From Anopheles merus (Eukaryota; Arthropoda; Insecta; Diptera; Culicidae): a DNA stretch of 64,000 nucleotides. A program made the position numbers and the translations under genes. Below, one piece after another: positions 21,343 through 35,109 of the stretch; position 1 is the stretch's first letter; each line of letters opens with the position of its first letter. Where the stretch lies: NCBI RefSeq assembly GCF_017562075.2, contig NC_054084.1:15638798-15702797 (forward strand), read 5' to 3'. The notes below the pieces were generated by a model. That model ran no database searches, was not told where the DNA came from, and was given only the letters and a program-made list of their open reading frames with translations.

Positions 21343-24300
21343 GGACACACCCATCTAATAATTAGATTGACGAAAGAAAAGCATTTTTAATACTGTACAG
21401 TTCTTTACAGAATTTGTGAAATCAAATGAGAATTGATCAATGTAGTTGGACCTTTCTCATTAAATATAACAGAAAATTTTTAACCAAATCGGTTTCTTAT
21501 AGCCAAATAAAGCAATGATTAATGTAAAATATCACATTTTCAATTAAAGCGTTCTCAAAACTAGCATACACGCACATTTATTGCCTCAGTATGTTTGCTT
21601 TTTTGAAAAGTACGCCCTAAGGTAAATAATACAAACTTCAATAACTTGTCCATCCAAGATTATAATGTTGTAATTTCGAAAAGGATGTACAATAATTGTA
21701 TAAACAAAATATAAAAAATAGACACAAAACATACGGAGTTTTAGCCTGTAAGGCAAGCTAAAAAGCTAAATTGTAATATTTGATTATACGCTAATCTATT
21801 TCCGTACTTAAATTACCTTAATCGTCACCAGCAACATCCGTAACGTAATCAACATTTGCGGCGTTAATTAAATCACTCCCCGAAAAAAAAACTTATCTAC
21901 CTTAAACTCTACTCCGTATCATAAAAAAAATAATCGAAAAACTCGCTCCCTCTTCCAAGAAAGGTGCAATGAAAGCCCGTGGGGGAACACGCTTCCTACT
22001 TACGCTACAAATACACGCTTTCCTATCACCGAGCAGATAATCCGATTCCAATTTCCATCAGTACACGGCACAGGAGTATGGCGCGAACTGTACTGTAAGT
22101 ATACTAACTGTTGGGGAAGAATGTAAGATCTCTCGTCTTTCTCCTCCTCTACGACGACGTCATTGTACGTGACACACCCGTCCGCCGCATACTGTCCACA
22201 GTTCTTCCTCCATTGGAACGTGTACCACTAACTCGCCCTTGCTAGTTACTTGGTAGGTTAAAGGGCATACATTAATGAAGCTCGTTGTGGCTGACGGGCA
22301 GAATATCTACACGCTCATCTGCAGTCCTTGGCTCCTTGCATTCGCGTGTGTGGTGTCGTGGAGCCAAAGGAACACAAACAAGTGCTCCCGGACAGAATTG
22401 GGGTGGTTTAGTAGGTGTGTGTGTGTGTCTGTTTTTTCCTACTTCCTGCTTCTGCTCTCACAGAAAAAAGAGAGACAGAGAGAAGGCAAGTTCAATGACC
22501 TGGCGGCTAAAGAGAAAAGAGACCAATATCCGGAACCAGACACATTTGCCGTCGCGTGCCAGGAGAGGGGGATGATGATGATTCTTTCATTTGATTGCAT
22601 ACGATGGTGGAAGGTTTGTGGGGTGGGAGGTGGGAGGTGGTCAAACGAGCGTAAAACGAAGCATATAACTTACGTTGCTAGCGAGCAGCAGGCAGCGGCA
22701 GAAGTAGTACAACGGGTGGCGAAATGGTCGCGGTGGAAATGGAACGTAATGTTCCCCAAAGGTATTTTCGTCCCCAAAGTGTATCTCAATTCTATTTCTC
22801 TGATGAGGGCAGAACAGACACATAGGTACACATACACACACACACATAAAACTTCCGTATAGGGAGCTATATACTGCTTGCTGTTCGGGCAGATCCCGGA
22901 ACTACTACGAGGTACTAAAAGCCAACTCCATCAAACGCTGGTGGAATCGTTTTGTTTGCCATTTCAGACACTAAAGCTTTTTTACTGTCAAATAGAGCAA
23001 ATGATGGTGTTTGGGTGCATTTGGGATCCACCCAATGGCCTCAGGTAAAACTCCAATTCATTCTCGCGAATGGGATATATCCTTTTGATAAGGTTTTTCT
23101 TAATACAATTTACTTAACAATACTTTTTAAATAAATTTCTAAAACTGAACTTACTATCAGAGCACCGCCTAACCTGTCGATATGCCCACAGAGCTCGGCT
23201 CTCTGTTAGTAAAACAGTTTACAATTGCAAAAAACGACTCCCACCGTCCTCTCTCCCTTTTCTCCCCCAAGCAATAGGGGAGACAGATGTGCAAATGTTG
23301 ATTTAACGACATCCCATCATGCGACACAATTTGCCGTAAAACTTCAGCGATAGACCACCAACACACCAATAGCTAGCATCGTTTGCTGGCATGTGCAAGA
23401 GCTTTTACAGTGGAGCTTTCGCCGTTTTTCAAAGGCGAACGAACAACACAAAATGATTTTTAAAGCACGCCAAAAATCTGAACCATTTTTGAGACACGCG
23501 TGTCAATCCGTTTTGCCACTTTGCTACAAAGCCCAATAATACCCGTCCATCGCTCCAAAAATGTAGATGGCCGAAAACGTCAAACTTTTGCTCACTCAAC
23601 CCATCCTCCACGATGCGGATAAAGCGTGCCTTATCGTGCTAATCGGTGATGGTCGTAAACCGGATCGAGGGCTGTGTGTGTTTGTGTATTTAATTAACAA
23701 TTTCCCCAAGTTTACATGTGCTCCGGACGATCGGTTGCAAGAAAATCTAAATGGAAATGCTTACCAAACGGTGCAACACAGGGACAGTTTTTTGGACGGT
23801 ACAAAGTTGTTGCTGTTGTGTGTAAAAACGGTTTACTTTTAGAAGATTCCCTTGTCCGGCAAGGTGTTGCACACAGTTTGGCAAGTTTGGAATTCAAATT
23901 GGCGATGAAATCAACACGGTAAGAACATTGAATGTTTGTAGCTTTTTTTTACCCCTTACTTGTTTTTTTGGTAGCAAAAAAGAAACAATCTGCAAAGCGC
24001 CAAGTGAACGAATTTAAATAAATTTATTGTGCCTGCACACGCATCGCGTGTTTCAGCGAGCAGCAAAACAGCACTTCTGTGACAAAATAGTTGCGCGCTT
24101 CCGCTTTTGCTAAATGTGGCTTACTACTGCCCTACTGTTCACACACCGTTGAACTAGTTCTGACCTACCGCAACCACAGGTTTTCGTATTATAAACTGCA
24201 AAAGTTCTCTTTCTCTCTCTATATCGGGGAGTGCGTGTGCAATCGGACCTGGGCAAAGAAAATATTCCTTGCCCGATTTTGCTGGGATTGTGTGGAATAA

Positions 24301-24833
24301 TTTAAAACAGACTTGCTTCCCCTTGCCCCGTTTGGCCTACATCATGGGCAAAAGGTAGCAAGAGCAAAAACGGAGAGGTCGTCGTACGCCGGAATCGTGA
24401 TGTCCTCGGGGAGTCTCTTTGTGACTCCACCAAAAAGGAAGAAATTAAATAGAGCGACAGAATGATGCAAAAAATTGAGGTTATGACCTGAGCATTCAGC
24501 TTAGCAGCACATTCACTTACTTACAGTGGAATCCGGAAAACGAGTAAACCCCGTACGATGAAGTCGCATTACGAGAGAGCTCATGGGATATGGCAAACAG
24601 GAAGCGTTTTAATCTTTCAGGTTAGAGTTTCGATCTAAAAAATGTTGTTTTGCAATGTTTCAGATTTATGTTTAAAGATGTTTTGCCATTTCTCTTTGAT
24701 TTGTTGCTGAATTTTGTGTTTGTGAATTCTTTTATTTAGTTACTTATTATATATGATTTATTTACCTCTTGCTTAACTAATGAATTTGTTTATTTTTAGT
24801 TTGGATAATTTGTTTGTGTGGTTGTTTGTTTGT
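21343..24833. other. Gene-free segment
   Basis: AT-rich to mixed DNA with a possible minus-strand donor at 22674/22673. No gene recognised. Confidence 0.5.
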
Positions 24834-24938
24834 TTCTTCTTCTTCTTTTTATTTTTTTTCTTCTTCTTCCTCTTCTTATTCCTCTTCTTCTTCTTCTTAT
24901 TCCTCTTCTTCTTCTTCTTCTTCTTATTCTTCTTCTTT
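24834..24938. repeat. (TTC)n-rich polypyrimidine tract
   Basis: About 105 bp almost purely pyrimidine on the plus strand (TTC, TTCC, T-runs; few A). It is strongly strand-asymmetric and near mirror-symmetric, the type of sequence that can form triplex (H-) DNA. The Lys/Asn-rich and Phe/Leu-rich ORFs here are artefacts. Confidence 0.9.
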
Positions 24939-27900
24939 ATATTTAAGTCTTTTTTGATATTTTCCCTTCTTGTCCCAATAATGCATATATTTTTTATGAA
25001 CTTTTGCATAATGTTTATAAGTTATAAACTTATTTAATCCAATGTAAAGCAAACATAGTTTTTCGAGCTATTTCGAATTTGAATGAAAATTAAGTCAGGC
25101 ACACAACTCAATCGATCGCATCATTTAATGCATTACATTCTCTTGCCTAAATTTGAACCCCCTCCCCACATAATCACCAAGCGACCGTTCAAAAAGCGTA
25201 AACATAAACATTTCGCTGCGGCCGAACGAACTCGATTAACAACAGACGACGAACATCTGTTTTGGACAAGCTGAGCATTTCCCATTTTTGTTCGCAAACA
25301 ACAAAGCGTATATAATCTCGTAAAATTGCCGGTAGGTTTAATCGGGCATGCCGCCGTTGCTTGATTGTTTATATTGCCGCCGTTGGATCTGATCGGGATC
25401 GAACATCCATCCGTCCAGCCCCGCGTTTGCGAACGATAAAGCATTGCGCATACTTGCGGACACATCGGAGAGGTGTTTGTGTGCGCGAACCGAACCGCAC
25501 ACACAAGGTCTATCAGCGTCAATAAATTTGACTCTAGTTTTTGCGCAATACTCGTTTCGTTCAGCACCTCCAGCAGCCCCCGGCAGACGAACGCTTGTTT
25601 GCCAATTAGTTTACCGTTCGTTTGTGTGTGTTTACATATAGAGCTCTTGAGTCGGTCAAAGGGCATTGGGGGGAAATTGGAAAAGTCAAAAATTGTGTCA
25701 TGCACAGTAGAAGGAAATTAAGACATGTTCATTAGTATTTCAGCACCGCGAAACCCAAGGGGCACTATAAAGTTCATCGATTAAAATTGTAAACAACGTT
25801 CAATTTGCGCCGACATACCGTTTCCAGCACTGTAAATTCATTGAAATAAATAAACCAATTGATTATTTATGGATTCGTTAACGAGTAAAGGATCTGGACG
25901 AATGGGTTAATCACCTTTCGAACATTTTTTGTTTTTCTTTTCTCCTTTTTCCCCTTTGATTGTTACTTGCCTGAGCAAGCTGCAACATCGTTAAAAACCG
26001 TCGGACGAATGCATGATTATCGACGGGAGAAATTACGCATATTGTGAAATTCACAAGCACAAACAACTCTCCCCAATGCGACAAAAAAAAACGTGAAGAT
26101 GATAAGCGAAAGGAACGGGTAAAATCAGCCGAGGAAATAAATTTGTTGATTTATATGCAGTCCTCGTCAGATGCTATTAATTAGTGATGGCCCTCGATGA
26201 TAGAGCTGTTTACATATTATTTAGACATTTTAAATGCTTAATAATTTAATGGCATAATTCCTTATTTGCAATGCTTCTAATCTTGTGCATGTATTTCAAG
26301 AGCAATGTTCATAGTTAGCTACCTCTAAATGTCATTTTTATATTGTTACAGAGTTTTTTCCGGGGTTATCATACTTTTGGGGCACTTTTTTGACATTTTC
26401 CTGCGTGAAGTGAACTTGCTTTGATGTGAATTCGACTCTATGGCACTCTTATTGGATAAACACACTGGAAATTCCTACTGTATTCCACATAAGCCTGACA
26501 CAAAAGGGATACCATGAAATCCTTCTCAATTCTCATTAAGATTTTCTTCCGTAAAAAAGAATCAACAACGTGTCTCGTAATAAACACAACGTAAGAAAGA
26601 ATCAAGAATTTAAAACAGTGTAAATAAAATAAGTATACAATCAAGATATATAAACCATATTCAACGCAACAGAACTATGAAACAAAATGAATCAAATAAC
26701 GTTACCTCAAACAACCGAAGTCTAGCTTATCGCTATTATCATCATTAGACAATGACAAAAGAACATGGAGGCCACAATGAACAACGGTACGGAATCAGGC
26801 AAGAATTACAATATTATTGCAACGAAAATTGCTTCGTAAACTATGCTTGGACTTCATAAAACAAAAACCATACTTACAGTCACGACCGATTCTTTATTTA
26901 ACAAATTGAACGGAACTCCCCTCTGCTCGACCATGGCTCCCTCTCTCTCTCCTAGCAACTTTCTTCGTGACTTTCATCTCATTTTCCAAACCATCGTGAC
27001 CTTCGGTAGTCACACGATATCGCTTCACAATATAAACCGTTCCCATCCTTTGGCTTGGCGTGAGCACGCAATACACAAACACACACAAAAAAGGAAGTTA
27101 AACTGCACTTGGCCAACACAACCGACGACCAACCAATCAAGCAAAATAACTGACCAGGGACAACACCATGGGACCCTGGGTGTGTGGGAAACAAAATGCA
27201 TCAAACGCAACGGCACAGTTTTGCAAAGCGCATGCACATTTATACATGCAACAAGAGGCAACAGAGAGGAAGAAAGAAGTTATGGAGAAATAAAATTAAT
27301 TTTCATTCGTCGCTCCCGAGAGTGTAGCGAGGGAAAGGTTAGTGTAGGTATTTGGTACGATTGGTCTCCAGTTTCTCCTGACGCTTTCGAACGGATCCCG
27401 GTAAGTGAAGTCCGCTGCATACACACACACAAAAGGCAATCGTCGCACACCAAGGCTCGTTCGTTTAGTAACGGTAGTTAATTAAATTTGCATAGCGACA
27501 CACACACACACACAAATGTGTAACAAATACCCACAGGCACAACAATAACAACACTTTCTGGAGGGAAGCTGCCAACGAGGGAAGACATTGGAAAGTGCAT
27601 CCGGGAAATGGATCCTCCTCCTGCTTAACCTTCTTTGACTGTGTCTAGGGGCGACCGGCAATCCATCGTACCTCTGGTACACACTGACACACACACATTG
27701 TCCCGATGGCGATTACACTACAGCTGAGCAAACCGGCGTGGAGCGTAATTGGAGCAAAAGTAATGCGGAACTATAATGCAGTGCAAGCGAAATAATCGTC
27801 GGCGGCACACCAGTAGTCACGACTGGTGTGGCGCCCTTGAAAAGTCCCCCCCCCCTCCCCCTTAGCTCGTGCGGGTCGTTATGAATGCACAAACAGTGAG

Positions 27901-30900
27901 CTCTCAGCCACACACACACGCCCCAAAAGGTCAACACGGTCGGAGGATTTGAAACAAATGGTTCAAGAAAATGGATGCTTCCCAAGCATCCCTCTCTTGT
28001 GCAAGGGCGCACTTACTCCTAGAGTACGGCGCAGTTGCAACAGGTCGTCGCTTCGACCTACCAGTGCCTTCCGTTCGTTCGGTTGGTTTGTGTGTGCGTT
28101 TGTGTGTACTGCACCGCCGAGAGAGAGAGAGGTCGATCAATCAATCCCTGTCGATTGTGTGGTGTCGAGAGAACGTGAACTTTTCTGTTTTGCGTGACAT
28201 TTTACAGCGCGCGACCAGCGTTAGAAAGAAGAGAGAAAAAAAAGATGTACTGCCTTGGCTCTGCACCACTTGAGGAAGTAAATGGCGGGCACAGAATAAA
28301 CGATCGATTGCAATGCAGCTTTCTTTCGAAGCTTCGCTTCATCATGCACTAGCAGCCCCAGCTGCTGCTGCTGCCTGCAGAAGACTAGTCTTGCATGAGT
28401 AATGCATTTTTAATGCCACTCCAATCCACCACCGTATGGAGACGAGTACGGAAGAGAATGGGGCTCTCGGGGCTGCACACCGGACGAACTAGATTGCGTT
28501 GTCTTTGACGGTTTGCCACTATGTTTCGGGCGGAGTTCTGACGGTCGAAATTCCTAGCACGAGAGCAGATGCACAACGCTGCGGCTGGCATGTAAATGTG
28601 ACCTAGCAGTTTGATTTTGGGTTGACGGTTCGTAAGTTTACTCACGTCCAGTTTTTTTTTCGGTTTTTGGAGCGGAACATTCTATGAAAGGTGTGTATGA
28701 TTTTTACCCTGGAGCTTTTTTCTTTTTGGCAGCAGAACAGGGTAATGCATGTGAGCAGAATTCATAACACCACTACATGCTTTTGGCTAGCAATTTAAGG
28801 TTCGTTTGAAATTATTTTGAGAAGGTTCGAAAAAACAGGGGACCTTGTTGAATAAAACATTACAGAGGGTAATTTTAAACAATAAAACTGTAAAAAAATA
28901 CTGGGAAATGACAAACAGTTTTTAACGATTTATTGTGAAAAAATCCAATTGGTATAAAAACAATCGGAAGGATCGTTAAACGCTATCAGAAAATAAAAAA
29001 AATATCACTTGTGAAATTGTATCATACACCATGGTGATTTTCTTCAGAACAGGCAAGAAAAGTTAATAAGTAAATTAGTAAAAAACAACGATAAACCACA
29101 ATAAATCATACAGCAATACTAAAGTTATAAAAAAATACAAAAGTAAACACAAAACAATAAAAAATTAATTCAAAAATTATAAAAACTACAGGAAACTACA
29201 TAACTTACAGGAAAAATTGCATCAATAAACAACTTCAAAATAGTGTCAATATTTGTCTTAAAGAGTATATTTTCTTTATACGTAAAAGTTTTAAAATAAT
29301 TTAAAGCAATATTTTACAACGTTGGTTTGCATTTAGTTGACCTGCAAAGATTATTAAAAAAAAATATTTATTCATTCCATTAGAACAGCACCCCTTGAAA
29401 TGCAGGTATTTAAGAAATATGTATAAAACACAAATATACTCGAAAAATAAGCTATATTTGAGTTTAATGTTATTAGCACACAAATTAAAGTTAAAAACAA
29501 CTATAATTTGGCTTCCAACATGATATTATTACAATTCCTATAGAATCATATTTTTCCACTAAAAAAAACTGTTACGATGAGTTTACACGTTGCTCGCAAA
29601 AATTGCACTCTAATTTTTATTTATCACTTCCCATAAATTATACCGTCCCACTCCCGGGGCATTCCTTGCCACCATCCAAGACCAGCTCAAACCAACCTCG
29701 ATTGCGCCAGCTTCCGAGAAATCCTTAAGCCCTGCTGAATTCTTTCCACACACAGCACAGCTGGGGTCTTTTCCTTTCCCCATCCGCTCCAACAAGCCCC
29801 TGGACAAGGCAGTCCAGCAGAGCCAGTGCGTGTGCTTGGGTAGTTCATGCCACAAAAATAAATCGAATTGACATCCCGCTGCGCAAGACGATGACCATTT
29901 CACGCAATTTATCAGAACTGTTTCGGCTCTGTCTAAAGTTCCCGAAGAAAAGAAAAAAAAGCTCATCGAAATCGAAATATGCAACAAATCACCAAACACC
30001 ACAGCTCCAACCAATAATTCAGCATGGATTCGGTTTTTTTTTTTTGCAGAAACAAATTCCCATTTCATACGCACGAAGCATTCCCTTCCTTTGTACTCTT
30101 GTTGCTTTTAAAATTTATATAAAAAAACGACATCCTGCTCGGGAGATTTTAAGTGTGCACTGGTGGCTTAGGGGAGCTATAATTTGCTTTATCGTTGTAA
30201 GGATTAAATTGTATCCCTCATTTTCTCTCTCTCACACACAACCATTCGCCCTTACGCCCTCTGTTGGAGCTGTCTATATCGAGGCACACACACACACACA
30301 CACACAGCTGATGGCGAGGGATAACTCGAAGGATTCGCCATAATGATAATGCGGTGGTGGAATAAAGCCTCCAGGGAAGGTACTCTCCGGGGGCTCGTAC
30401 TAATTAAAATTTTTAATCGTGACATTGCTTCATTAGTGCTTTCGAGCCAGACGGCAATAGAGAGGGAGAGAGCCCAAGCACTGCAGCTTTCATAAATATT
30501 TTATGCTTACATGCCTCCTCCTCTGCAATGCTCAACTGTTGCTAATTTCTTTTATGTTGCAAAAAATAAAAAGGTTCTAAACAAAATTATTGATTTTTAG
30601 CGCAACTCACACTGGGAAGGGCTGCGAACACAAATTCTCATTTTATATACATACAAAATAACATCATTTTACTTCCATCTGAATCCTACCTTACTACCCA
30701 AACGAGCATAAATGTAGAGCTTACAGTATTTAATCTCATTTCATAGCGACGTCGGTCAACAGCTGGCTGCACTCAGCTGTATAGGAGCTGCTGCACACGA
30801 GAATCATTGCACCCGTAGTGCAACGACACCGAGAACCGCTGCAACACTCCTCTCTATCAGCGTCCTCTGTAAGTGTGCGTGCGCGTGCATTCATTATCGC

Positions 30901-33900
30901 GCTCGTAGCCTTTTGTTCAGCTGGAACGCTGGATGGATGCAGCACGAACTCATGATGCATATGCTTCTTTGATTGCATGCGAAAGGCCTGAGGACGGTGT
31001 CTGAGAGGGGAAGGGAGAGAAACCACGCGTCACTCATTGCACCACGAATCTGCTAGTCGTCCGAACACAGGCCGAGGCTGGTTGACGGGAGAAGTTTGAC
31101 CTCGAACGATTCTCGTACGCTATGCGATTAGTGGTATATTGGTAACGGTTCGATGATTAACATACAACGGAACCGTTGTCCGAAGGCTAATCAAATTACT
31201 ATCCCGAACAAAGAAAGAATCGTAACAAAGAATAGTGTGTGTTTGTGTGATTGTATAGGATGGAAAGTATATGATGGGAGGAGAGATTTTGCAATAGAAA
31301 TGATACTCAGATTAATTGGAAGTCGGTTGAAACGTAATTTAAAAACACCTATCAAATTGTCAGATTAACTTGAAATTAAATCAAATGAAAATGTAATCCC
31401 CACATACAGTGTTGTACCGTGAGATAAATACCTTTTCATTTATTCTTTGGGGTTTTACCGACTTTCGATTTTCAGTTTGGGCAAATACATGGTCTCTTTA
31501 CCTAAATATCTAATAAGGAAGGACTCGATATTGGAAGGACTCGATTTCCACATCATCACATCAACCATTAAGAGCAAATACGTTTTCCTCAAATTAAGAA
31601 CTCGAAGATTTTTATGGATTCTTGAAAGGAAGTCTTATCAATAAGTCTTATCCTGCAAATTAGATCTAAAAGATTGAGGTACGCATCTAGGATCAGATAA
31701 ACAATGGACTCGAACGAGTTTATGCATAACACGGCCTTAAAAAAAGGGGATTGGCAACTATCGAAGGATCTTTTATAAGCAAGTTTGAGTTGATGCACAA
31801 CAAAACGCTTAATATATTGTAATAAAATTGGCATATTTGTCGTACAGACGCATCCTCCTTGGATGATGGTCTTGGCGGTGTGTGCGAGCATGGTGCGTGA
31901 AGGAGAGGGATGAACCACGAGCTTGCTGTGGCCATAGAATCTTGGCAGGCCACATCACAATGATTCACGACACGATGTAACGATGTTTTCTATATTCTAC
32001 ATTACAGCTATATCGACACAGCTTCTACGGGGATCACTTAAACCCCAATTTACCCGGGAATTACCCATTGAATGTTTCCCAAAATTGAAATTACTCGATT
32101 TAGTACATCCTTGGTAACATATCGAGAAAATAAACTCAATTCCCGTACAATACAAAACAAAATTGGAAAAATAAATTAATTAGGCACGGCCCGAACAAAA
32201 AAAAAACCTTCCTTAACATTTGACGAGTGATGAGTTAAGTGGTACCATAAATCATATTCCACCCAAACTGCAACCTCCCTAAGGGCCTCCAAAGACCCCC
32301 ACGCCCCCGCCATCCCCTCTTCCTCTGTCACAGCGCTTTTGGCACACGATGAAATTGAGGCGACATCAATTCGTTTTCCCGAAGTTTTCCTAAAGGTTTC
32401 TCTGGTCGGTGTACAATTAGATTGCTTCGTTTCAAATTTTGACAGGCCCAAATTTAATTTCTTAATTCCGCTCCGTTGCTAAGGCGAGGTAATTAATTAG
32501 CACCGTTGTGGTATCGCCGCCGCTGAGGCGAAGGCAGGACTGTGGGCCGGAGTAGGGCGACGGGATGCGAAAGTAATTGGCAGAAATGTAAGTCCAAATA
32601 TAAGTAGCATAAAAATAGCAAAATGGTACATTTGTGACTAAGAAGTGCCCAGAAGTGACACAAGGATTAGAATTGGAGCGGTGTAGTTTTATAGTGTAGG
32701 ATTGTAGAGTATTTGCTGTGTTAATTTATTACTTTTTAAAATCTCGAAAAGTTGTTAATTATTTATAATGTAAGATGCAATAAAAATATGGTAAACTATT
32801 AATGCACCAATTTCTAACATTTATCTTGATTTTCATACAAGAAATAATAAAAAAAATGCAACGAATAAACAATAATCTAATCCCTTTTCGAAGAGAAAGT
32901 AACAGGTGAACTGAACACCATTTTGCACCATAAATTTATGGCCACCAACAAAAAATGTTCGTCGATCGTTCAGATTTAACAGGCATTTTGCACGAATTTA
33001 CCCATCCCATCGCATCAAACGGGTTGAGTCGGGTGGTCGGGATCGTAAAACGAACGACACACGCACATTTTTTAACGACACAACAAGTATGCGGGCCCAT
33101 TTGCATTCCATCTTATCGCGCCCCCCATCGGGCGCACGATAGCTCACAAACCAAAGCGCGCAGCAACTGTCCTTCAAGCTAAGCAAACGTGAAATAAAAG
33201 CTGAAGCAAATGATGCCTTCGCAAGGTAATTCATGCTGAGAATATTTTTCAAAGCTCATTTTGTATAATCTGATCATAACAATATGGTCTGTGGTACTGG
33301 TTTTTTTGGGGGAAATAAATGGGATATTTAGAGCAACTAAGGGCAAGCCACGTGTTACAGCAACCATAAACAATTGCAAGATTTCAGTTAATTTGTAAGC
33401 TCATTTCACCCGCAATGACTCATCTCATAACATACCACAGCCACCCATTCATTTATTCACAGCTTATGTTTATTTATCTAACGGTCTCTCGGCGAATAGG
33501 CTAACACACACAGGCGTATTTCATCTTCTGCAGTGACATAAATGCTTCTTCCTTATCGTAGCTCTTTTAAAAACAGATTTTTATAATCTTCTTGCGACAT
33601 TGTCCCACCCGGCCGCAGTCACAACAGCAAACCACCTTCTTCTCCTCTGGTTTATGGTTTCATTTTAAGCCTCTAAAACAAAGAACCACCCCATCAAGCG
33701 AAGTGCATCAAGCGGTCTGTGGTGGTGGCCCCTTTCTGTCCCCATCAACTGACTGGCGGACGCACGAACAGACGGACGGTGTGTTTCTTGTGTCAGGGAG
33801 CGGTGGTAAGGAAAATAAATCCCGCGACGTTACTGCTGAAACTGAAAACTTGGCGCCACTCGTCAGGGAGTTTGTGGCAAAGCAGCCGAAAGGCAAGCGC

Positions 33901-34900
33901 TAAATTAGCTTAGAGCTTCCTTTTCATGTGTGTGTTTGAACCTTACACTCGCATGACCTCATAAAACGGGGCGCGCGCAAGTGGTTCGTGTGCCGGCGCA
34001 CAAATTAATGCAAATAAACAACGATTGCCACACACACTGGTTAGGGGGTCAAAATTGCGGGCCAAAATTTTACCTTTCTTTTGTTTTTAAAGGGCAATTT
34101 CCGTTTTAAAGAAGACGATTACATTGAAGCTCTTATGTATTATTTGCATTAATAGTTGCAAGTACTAAAACGCATTACAAGGGTGTCCAAGTCTTTTTCG
34201 AATGTGCACAGAATTGTTCACCGCATTCAAGATGTTTTTCAACAGCTGTCAAATGATGTATTTGCTTCGAAATGAAATTTCATTTTTAACGCATAATTTT
34301 CAACACATAACAACGAACTCTCAAACTCAATCCAGCTTGAATTGTGTTGAAAATCATGCTGAAGAAATTACAAATTATTATGATGGAAATGAAATGTCAG
34401 ATCGAAGTGAATTAACATCTTGCACGCGGTGAATAACATTGTTTACATTTTAAAAAATGACTTGGAAAACCCTATATTGTGATAGTTTTTGAATGCAATC
34501 TAACACAAAAAAAAACATGATTTACAAGTGAATACTAGGGTTATTTTGCCAACTGTTGCACACTTACACTGTTTTTCTGGTCAGTTTCTAATGTGAAAGG
34601 CATTTTCCAACAATCGCAAGAGCTTGTTTTCAACAACCCACACAAATAATGACAGCTGTTAAAACACATCTTGCAAATTTTTAATAGTATTGTTCAAATT
34701 GAGAACTGACCCAAAAACATGTCATGTGTGCCTTGTAGACATTAACGTGTTTAATTAAAAAATAGTATGTATATTTAATTTTAGGCAGAAATTTTTTGAA
34801 TAATATCAAGAAATACCGATTTTAAAAGCCTACTCAAAAATCTAATTGCTGTACACTTACAGTAGGTGACCGCTAACTGCTAAAAAAACTATAATATTTG
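24939..34900. other. Gene-free segment (10 kb)
   Basis: Alternating CA-rich islands (about 26900-28300) and very AT-rich DNA (about 28860-29600, 32600-32900). No gene, RNA gene or clear mobile element recognised. Confidence 0.5.
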
Positions 34901-35109
34901 GGCCGGTCTGGTGGTACAGTCGTCAACTCGTACGACGTAACAACATGCCCGTCATGGGTTCAAGTCCCGAATAGACCGAGCCCCCATACGTAGGTCTGAC
35001 TATTCTGCTATGGTAACAATAAGTCACTAAAAGCCAAGCTCACTTCATTAGTGGGTACTAGCAGGCCTTGACCGACAACGGTTGTTGTGCCAAAGAAGAA
35101 GAAGAAGAT
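34901..35109 (+). mobile_element. tRNA-derived SINE (SINE200-like), copy C
   Basis: Near-intact SINE: GGCCGGTCTGGTGGTACAGT start, A-box-like TGGTACAGTCG, B box GGGTTCAAGTCC, then the conserved GCAGGCCTTGACCGACAACG block and a (GAA)n tail. Flanking direct repeats are not recognisable. Confidence 0.9.

Noticed and set aside
24773..25037. Lys-rich and Phe/Leu-rich ORFs
   Set aside because: Translation of the TTC tract.
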